Source: Holosporales bacterium | GTDB lineage: Bacteria; Pseudomonadota; Alphaproteobacteria; BNTO01 | Length of the DNA stretch: 6,624 bases | Reading direction: 5' to 3' | NCBI GenBank assembly: GCA_031270515.1 | Contig: JAISXM010000084.1 | Span: forward strand, 1 to 6,624 | Part shown: positions 1-3,912 of the stretch, in pieces | Position numbering within the stretch: the stretch's first letter is position 1 | Layout: each line of letters opens with the position of its first letter | Notes under the pieces: generated by a model | The model's input: the letters and a program-made list of their open reading frames with translations, nothing else | What the model was told of the DNA's origin: nothing | Databases searched by the model: none | Translations under genes and position numbers: made by a program

Positions 1-20
1 GAAGGAAGGAAGGAAGGAAG
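1..20. repeat. GAAG tetranucleotide repeat (5 copies) at the window edge
   Basis: Five perfect copies of GAAG run from the first base and are followed by GATTTTTATT. The tract touches the window edge, so its true length is unknown. It lies about 350 bases upstream of the LRR gene and outside any open frame I can support. Tetranucleotide tracts of this kind can change length by slippage, but five copies is short and no effect on a gene is visible. Confidence 0.8.
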
Positions 21-158
21 GATTTTTATTCTGTTGCATATTTATCACACTATATATCGCCCCACTTAACTAATCTGAGCACATTTATTTGACTCAAAAT
101 AGCCCCTAATTTTCGATAACAGCTCAAAGACGCGCTTAACGATTTTTTAACCTTTTTA

Positions 159-167
159 TGATACAAT
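159..167 (+). promoter_or_regulatory. possible extended -10 promoter element
   Basis: TGATACAAT matches the extended -10 pattern TGnTATAAT with one mismatch in the hexamer. No good -35 box lies 16-18 bases upstream; TTAACG at 136-141 is 20 bases away. Extended -10 promoters tolerate a poor -35. If used, it would give the LRR gene a leader of about 190 bases. Confidence 0.25.
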
Positions 168-290
168 AACCATCCACAGCCCCCACCCAGACTCAGGGCG
201 CCGACGTAAAAGTTCTCACAATTTTGATTTCCTTAACCAAGCATCTTTCGCTAGAGCGATGATTTTAATCATTTATTAATATAACAATTG

Positions 291-303
291 TATACTCAGT
301 ATA
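291..303. promoter_or_regulatory. palindrome overlapping a -10-like hexamer
   Basis: TATACT-C-AGTATA is a perfect 6-bp inverted repeat around one central base. Its left arm TATACT matches the sigma-70 -10 box at five of six positions, and a second -10-like hexamer (TAGAAT, 304-309) follows at once. A symmetrical site on a -10 box is a usual place for a repressor operator, but the same symmetry can arise by chance in AT-rich DNA. No proper -35 box was found at standard spacing. Confidence 0.3.
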
Positions 304-354
304 TAGAATATGTTTTTTGTCGTAGCCAATCGCAAATGTAATCGTAAATTAAAA

Positions 355-361
355 AGAGAGG
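355..361 (+). promoter_or_regulatory. ribosome binding site of the LRR gene
   Basis: AGAGAGG ends six bases before the ATG at 368 and contains the GAGG core of the Shine-Dalgarno sequence. It is the clearest ribosome binding site in the window and supports the chosen start. Confidence 0.7.
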
Positions 362-367
362 CTTGTT

Positions 368-1312
368 ATGAATAAAACATTGTTAAGTAAAATTTTCGCA
401 GCTGTGCTGTGTTTCATTTATGCCTCTCATCAACAAGTTGTCGCATCGGATTACGAATCGAAAGACGAATCTGATTCTGAATGGTATGCGGATAGTTACT
501 TAAAACCTAAGCCTGAACGAGAGGAAGATTTAGTCTGCTACAGTGCTAGGCTTTTTTCTAGGCCTTATTTCACCCGGAATGGGAACGTTGCAGGCGGCAC
601 TTTTAAAGTTGTTGCGCATGAAGCTATCGAGCATTATTACTATTCACACATTGATACGGATGACGCTTTGCGTCAGGATCCCTCAAGCGTCGACGTTCCT
701 GTAGAAGCAGTCTCCCCATTGAGGACGATACGCAACTCTTTCGAACGTAACTGGAGGGATTATGAGCCAGTCACAGATTTTCCAAGAGCGCCCGGTCCGT
801 ATGTACTTAGACATCCCCGTGCTACGTGTATACTTTACAGAGTTGATATTGACGCTCCGGAGATATACAAAGAGGACGTCGATGCTATTCTGTCGGACCT
901 TAACGCGAAACTAGAGTACTCAGGTGATCTTCCAAAACCTGATATTATTTGTAAATCCACAGGAACGTCGTATTATCGGTCATTTCTAAATAGATGCATT
1001 ATCAGAATTCCTGCAACTGCGCGTATTGGCGCAGAGGCGTTTGCTTATAATTGGGCGATTCGCGAAGTACGGTTATTACCCAAAAGTAAACATGCTGCTG
1101 CGCAACCAACACCTTCAATTCTCGGAAAAAAAGCTTTTTGTAGCTGTGCTTATTTGCAATATGTGGAGCTTCCTCATAGCATTGGCACTATTGGAAAGCA
1201 GGCTTTTGATTGTTGTGAATATCTTGCTCGTGTAGCGATGGACAGTGTTACGTGCATTGATGAAGGGACTTTTGACTATTGTCCAAACTTTAACACGACT
1301 CTACTGCATTGA
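368..1312 (+). CDS. secreted BspA-type leucine-rich repeat protein
   Basis: The 314-residue product begins with a Sec signal peptide: basic start MNKTLLSK, a hydrophobic core at about 9-19, and a likely cut after VVA at residue 26. Residues 27-50 are acidic (many Asp, Glu and Ser). Residues 51-205 resemble no family I can name. From about 211 to the end there are repeats of the BspA/LRR_5 type, with the core I-G-x-x-A-F-x-x-C-x-x-L: IGAEAFAYNWAI (220-231), LGKKAFCSCAYL (252-263), IGKQAFDCCEYL (275-286) and the degenerate IDEGTFDYCPNF (297-308). The family is typical of surface proteins of host-associated bacteria and of protists. The protein is Cys-rich in the repeats, so disulfides after export are possible. 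It ends just after the last repeat, so a C-terminal loss cannot be excluded. The start is set by a good ribosome binding site. It converges with vgrG, and its signal peptide argues against it being a T6SS cargo. The exact role is unknown. Confidence 0.85.
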   Translation: MNKTLLSKIFAAVLCFIYASHQQVVASDYESKDESDSEWYADSYLKPKPEREEDLVCYSARLFSRPYFTRNGNVAGGTFKVVAHEAIEHYYYSHIDTDDALRQDPSSVDVPVEAVSPLRTIRNSFERNWRDYEPVTDFPRAPGPYVLRHPRATCILYRVDIDAPEIYKEDVDAILSDLNAKLEYSGDLPKPDIICKSTGTSYYRSFLNRCIIRIPATARIGAEAFAYNWAIREVRLLPKSKHAAAQPTPSILGKKAFCSCAYLQYVELPHSIGTIGKQAFDCCEYLARVAMDSVTCIDEGTFDYCPNFNTTLLH

Positions 1313-1328
1313 ACGCATTGTTTGTTAC

Positions 1329-1362
1329 GGGGGGGCCAATCACAGGAGACAGCGTACCCCCC
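1329..1362. terminator. G7/C6 inverted repeat between convergent genes, possible terminator
   Basis: Seven G at 1329-1335 face six C at 1357-1362 across a 21-base loop, inside the 53-base gap between the stop codons of the LRR gene and vgrG. A stem of about six G-C pairs here could serve both genes as a terminator. There is no T-run after the stem on either strand and the loop is long, so it is not a classical intrinsic terminator. Confidence 0.35.
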
Positions 1363-1365
1363 AGC

Positions 1366-3741
1366 TCAGCCGATCATGCTGATTCCGCCCTTCAGAGCTG
1401 CGATGGCTCCCCCTTTTGTCGTCGACATCACGCTCCCATCGAGTGTCGCCATCAAGCCCGCATATTTGCCGTCAATTGTGCCATTGCACGCTACCATAAG
1501 CGCCTCAAGCTTTGCCTCCAGCGTCCCTTTCGCGCCCCAGGTGAGCCCTTCGCCGGTCCACCCCACGGTGGCTTTCTGTGCGATGTTCAATCCTTCAATT
1601 TTATGATCCATGGACGCCTTTTGCGCGATGTTAAGCGCCTCAACTTTATGGTCCATCGTCGCTTTTTGTTGAATGTTCATGCCTTCTACGATGACATCCG
1701 CAGTCGCTTTTTCGCTAATATTCTTTGTCGCAGTCATCTTGATTTCCCCCGTCGCCTTGAGCTCAATATCTTTGGTCGCCTCCAGTATGATGCTAGCCTG
1801 GGACGTTAATGTAATGTCTTTTTGTGCCGTAATGGACATTGCTGCGTCTGTGGTTATGGATACATCTTTTTTTGCGGTAATTGTAAGCTCACCGTCGTCG
1901 CAAGTTATTATATAATTCCCTTTAGTCAAGGTTACGACTTTGTCTCCGTCGTCGAGAGTAATCGTTAATGAGCCTTTTTTTAGCGCAATTGTATAATTCC
2001 CTTCTTCTATTGTGGTTGTTTTCTCTCCTTTTGTAATTGTCGTTTCTAATAAACCGTCTGTAATTTGCAGTTGATTAGTCGTCTTCTCTCCCTCTTGTTT
2101 AACCAAAAATATATTTTCTTTTGCAATTGACGACAACTCAAAGTTTTTTGTCGCGTTAAACATAATCTTTTCGTTTTCGTCCGTATCATCAAAGCTCATT
2201 ACGTTCGCATTTTCTTCTTTCTCCGGGGACGTCTTTGTCTTGAGCATTGCGATGCGCGGCTCTGCAGTTACTTCCGCCGGCATTTTATTTTCGCCATTAT
2301 ATAGGCATCCCACAATTACAGGTAAATCAGGGTTTCCATTTTCAAAGACAACCAACACCTCCATCCCTATCCGCGGAATAAACGCAAGGCCGAACCCGTT
2401 CCCTGCCCACCCTTGCATGCAGCGAACAGGGCACGCGATTGCTCCGTCCTTTTCGCCTTCTTTGTCCCAATTGAATTGCACGAATACGCGGCCCTCTTCG
2501 TCGCAGTGAATCTCTTTGTCACTTGGGCCAACGACAACCGCAGTTTGGAAACCGTCGGCTTTTGGTTTGGGCGTATTTCGTAATGGTGCAAACGGAATGT
2601 CAAATGGCAGTGCCGTAAATTTATTTAAATAAACAAGTTTACGTCCTCTGTCTATTCTGTTGTTGTCACGTGGCTTGTGTATGAGTTTGTGTTCTACAGA
2701 GTATAAAACGTATTTTTGGTTTAAATCGCTGCGTACGTGTTTGGTCGCGTTGAACATAGCTCCCGCAGTAAACCCGAAAACCGATCCCTCTCCGAACACT
2801 AAGTTCTCGGGCCATGATATTTCTGCGATGCGCGTGGTACCGACACTGCTGGCGCCGTCGCTGTCGACGTACCCCCCGGGGTATTCGTAAACCTCGCCCC
2901 CAAGTCCTTCTCCGCTGCCTGTCGCCTTGAGTAAAGTGGCGGGGGTCATGTAGTCATAATCCACGGCGGAGAACTCTTTCGCGACAATTTGCGTTTGCGA
3001 ATTAAACAGAGAAATGCTGCTGGTGCTGTTTACTTTGGCGACGCTTATATCGCATGGATCAATACTTATTGTGGACTTATTCGCGTCCGCAAGAACCATT
3101 GTCGCTCCGGAATCACTATGTTCGAAGAAGTAAAAGATTCCTTCCTCTTCCATTAAGCGAGATACGAAATTGAAGTTGGACTCATTGTATTGTACGCAGT
3201 ACGCTCGGACAGCTTTTCCCGCGGAGTTGGTTTTGTTGGAAAACGTGACGCTATCTTCGCCTAGGACCTCCTCTATTATGTCGACGGCGGATTTTTCGAC
3301 AAAGATTCTTGACGTTTTGTTCACTGTGGTGAGCCAAAAATCTGGACGCAACACAACGTGATAAAAAGCAATGTAACTTTTGGCAGATGCATCAACAATG
3401 TACGATGGAAGCGACCTCGCCTGGGTAACAATGCCGGAAAAATAAAATTCTTTATCTCCTTCTTGTGACGCAACCGTCAGAGCAAATGGCTCTCCGAGGA
3501 GGCTAGTTAGGTCGACCTCTGCATCTGTGGAATAAAGCCGCACATGGTACTCGAACGGCGACGAAATTGCGTCGCGCCCGGCGAGGCTTTCGAATTGTAA
3601 TACGTCACTTCCTGCAGGGCTGGTGACCGTGACAGCGAGTCCTTCTGATTTCGCTTGCATAAGGAGGGGCGACAGCGGCACGTCGGACAAAAAGTCCGTG
3701 ATGGTGTCTGGTTTGTCGTATCTATAATTTGGGCGTGGCAT
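1366..3741 (-). CDS. vgrG: type VI secretion system spike protein VgrG
   Basis: VgrG trimers cap the Hcp tube of the type VI secretion system and are fired with it into a target cell. The 791-residue protein shows the full family layout. A gp27-like part lies at about 36-375, with FESLAGRDAISSPFEYHVRL at 50-69 and YNESNFNFVSRLMEEEGIFY at 185-204. A gp5-like OB fold lies at about 398-485, with EEGRVFVQFNWD at 415-426, WAGNGFGLAFIPRIGMEVLV at 445-464 and NGNPDLPVIVGCLYN at 468-482. A needle of short beta repeats runs from about 525 to the end and finishes in the hydrophobic GGISMIG. There is no extra C-terminal enzyme domain, so this is a structural rather than 'evolved' VgrG. About 35 residues precede the first family-like strand; Met28 (codon at 3658-3660) is an alternative start. 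Neither start has a clear ribosome binding site. No hcp, PAAR, adaptor or effector gene lies next to it. Confidence 0.96.
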   Translation of the reverse strand: MPRPNYRYDKPDTITDFLSDVPLSPLLMQAKSEGLAVTVTSPAGSDVLQFESLAGRDAISSPFEYHVRLYSTDAEVDLTSLLGEPFALTVASQEGDKEFYFSGIVTQARSLPSYIVDASAKSYIAFYHVVLRPDFWLTTVNKTSRIFVEKSAVDIIEEVLGEDSVTFSNKTNSAGKAVRAYCVQYNESNFNFVSRLMEEEGIFYFFEHSDSGATMVLADANKSTISIDPCDISVAKVNSTSSISLFNSQTQIVAKEFSAVDYDYMTPATLLKATGSGEGLGGEVYEYPGGYVDSDGASSVGTTRIAEISWPENLVFGEGSVFGFTAGAMFNATKHVRSDLNQKYVLYSVEHKLIHKPRDNNRIDRGRKLVYLNKFTALPFDIPFAPLRNTPKPKADGFQTAVVVGPSDKEIHCDEEGRVFVQFNWDKEGEKDGAIACPVRCMQGWAGNGFGLAFIPRIGMEVLVVFENGNPDLPVIVGCLYNGENKMPAEVTAEPRIAMLKTKTSPEKEENANVMSFDDTDENEKIMFNATKNFELSSIAKENIFLVKQEGEKTTNQLQITDGLLETTITKGEKTTTIEEGNYTIALKKGSLTITLDDGDKVVTLTKGNYIITCDDGELTITAKKDVSITTDAAMSITAQKDITLTSQASIILEATKDIELKATGEIKMTATKNISEKATADVIVEGMNIQQKATMDHKVEALNIAQKASMDHKIEGLNIAQKATVGWTGEGLTWGAKGTLEAKLEALMVACNGTIDGKYAGLMATLDGSVMSTTKGGAIAALKGGISMIG
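1369..1863 (-). repeat. repeat-built needle of VgrG (8-residue, then 15-residue period)
   Basis: This stretch codes for VgrG residues 627-791. Residues 627-683 repeat every 8 residues, with hydrophobic anchors at V627, M635, I643, I651, I659, I667, I675 and V683 (units such as VSITTDAA, MSITAQKD, ITLTSQAS). From 675 onward the pattern returns every 15 residues: I675, I690, I705, I720, W735, V750, A765, I780. The best units are MNIQQKATMDHK, LNIAQKASMDHK and LNIAQKATVGWT (688-729), which appear as 45-bp repeats in the DNA near 1555-1690. This fits an intertwined triple-stranded beta-helix as in phage gp5 and VgrG. Confidence 0.75.
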
Positions 3742-3912
3742 ATTTTTTTGCGAAGTTCGGCTGAGTTCAAGTTTATCTTACATTTGCTGAGATTTGGGAT
3801 GTTGTCAAATGCCCCAGGGCAGCATGGGGTCAGCATTTTTAGAAATGTTTCTTCTTTTGGGACAATGCTTGTCGAAACTGTGTAATATTGTTTATTCTTA
3901 CAATGGGAAAAG
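3742..3912. promoter_or_regulatory. divergent promoter region between vgrG and tamA
   Basis: The region must carry both promoters if the two genes are transcribed independently. On the vgrG strand a perfect -35 box TTGACA lies at 3803-3808 (seen as TGTCAA on +), but the best -10-like hexamer TAAGAT (3775-3780) is 22 bases away, which is too far for a standard promoter. On the tamA strand TAATAT at 3883-3888 is -10-like, without a well-spaced -35 box. The pieces are suggestive and the exact promoters are not resolved. Confidence 0.4.
3810..3836. promoter_or_regulatory. palindrome and direct repeat next to the vgrG -35 box
   Basis: TGCCC-CA-GGGCA at 3810-3821 is a perfect inverted repeat. It overlaps a direct repeat of CAGCAT at 3820-3825 and 3831-3836, set 11 bases apart, about one helical turn. 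The group lies just upstream of the TTGACA box of vgrG, a position where activators or repressors bind. The function is inferred from position and symmetry only. Confidence 0.25.

Larger units (their letters stand above)
21..367. other. AT-rich non-coding region upstream of the LRR gene
   Basis: No convincing gene was found on either strand. The stretch is AT-rich apart from a C-rich patch near 178-203. It holds an extended -10-like element at 159-167 and three short palindromes: TCGCT-AG-AGCGA at 248-259, ATGAT-TTTA-ATCAT at 259-272 and TATACT-C-AGTATA at 291-303. The last 80 bases before the LRR start codon hold further -10-like hexamers (TATACT at 291, TAGAAT at 304). It most likely carries the promoter and leader of the downstream gene. 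No riboswitch or RNA gene was recognised. Confidence 0.6.

Noticed and set aside
1555..1734. regular 45-bp spacing that might suggest a CRISPR or direct-repeat array
   Set aside because: The units diverge and keep the VgrG reading frame throughout, and there are no unique spacers between identical repeats. It is a protein repeat.
1309..1809. 166-codon open frame on the + strand antisense to the end of vgrG
   Set aside because: It lies entirely over the repeat-built needle of vgrG, and its product reads as low-grade repeats created by the 45-bp repeats on the other strand. It has no family signature.
3658..3680. AAGGAGG on the + strand near 3661 as a ribosome binding site
   Set aside because: It is on the strand opposite to vgrG and has no start codon for a supported gene behind it on the + strand.
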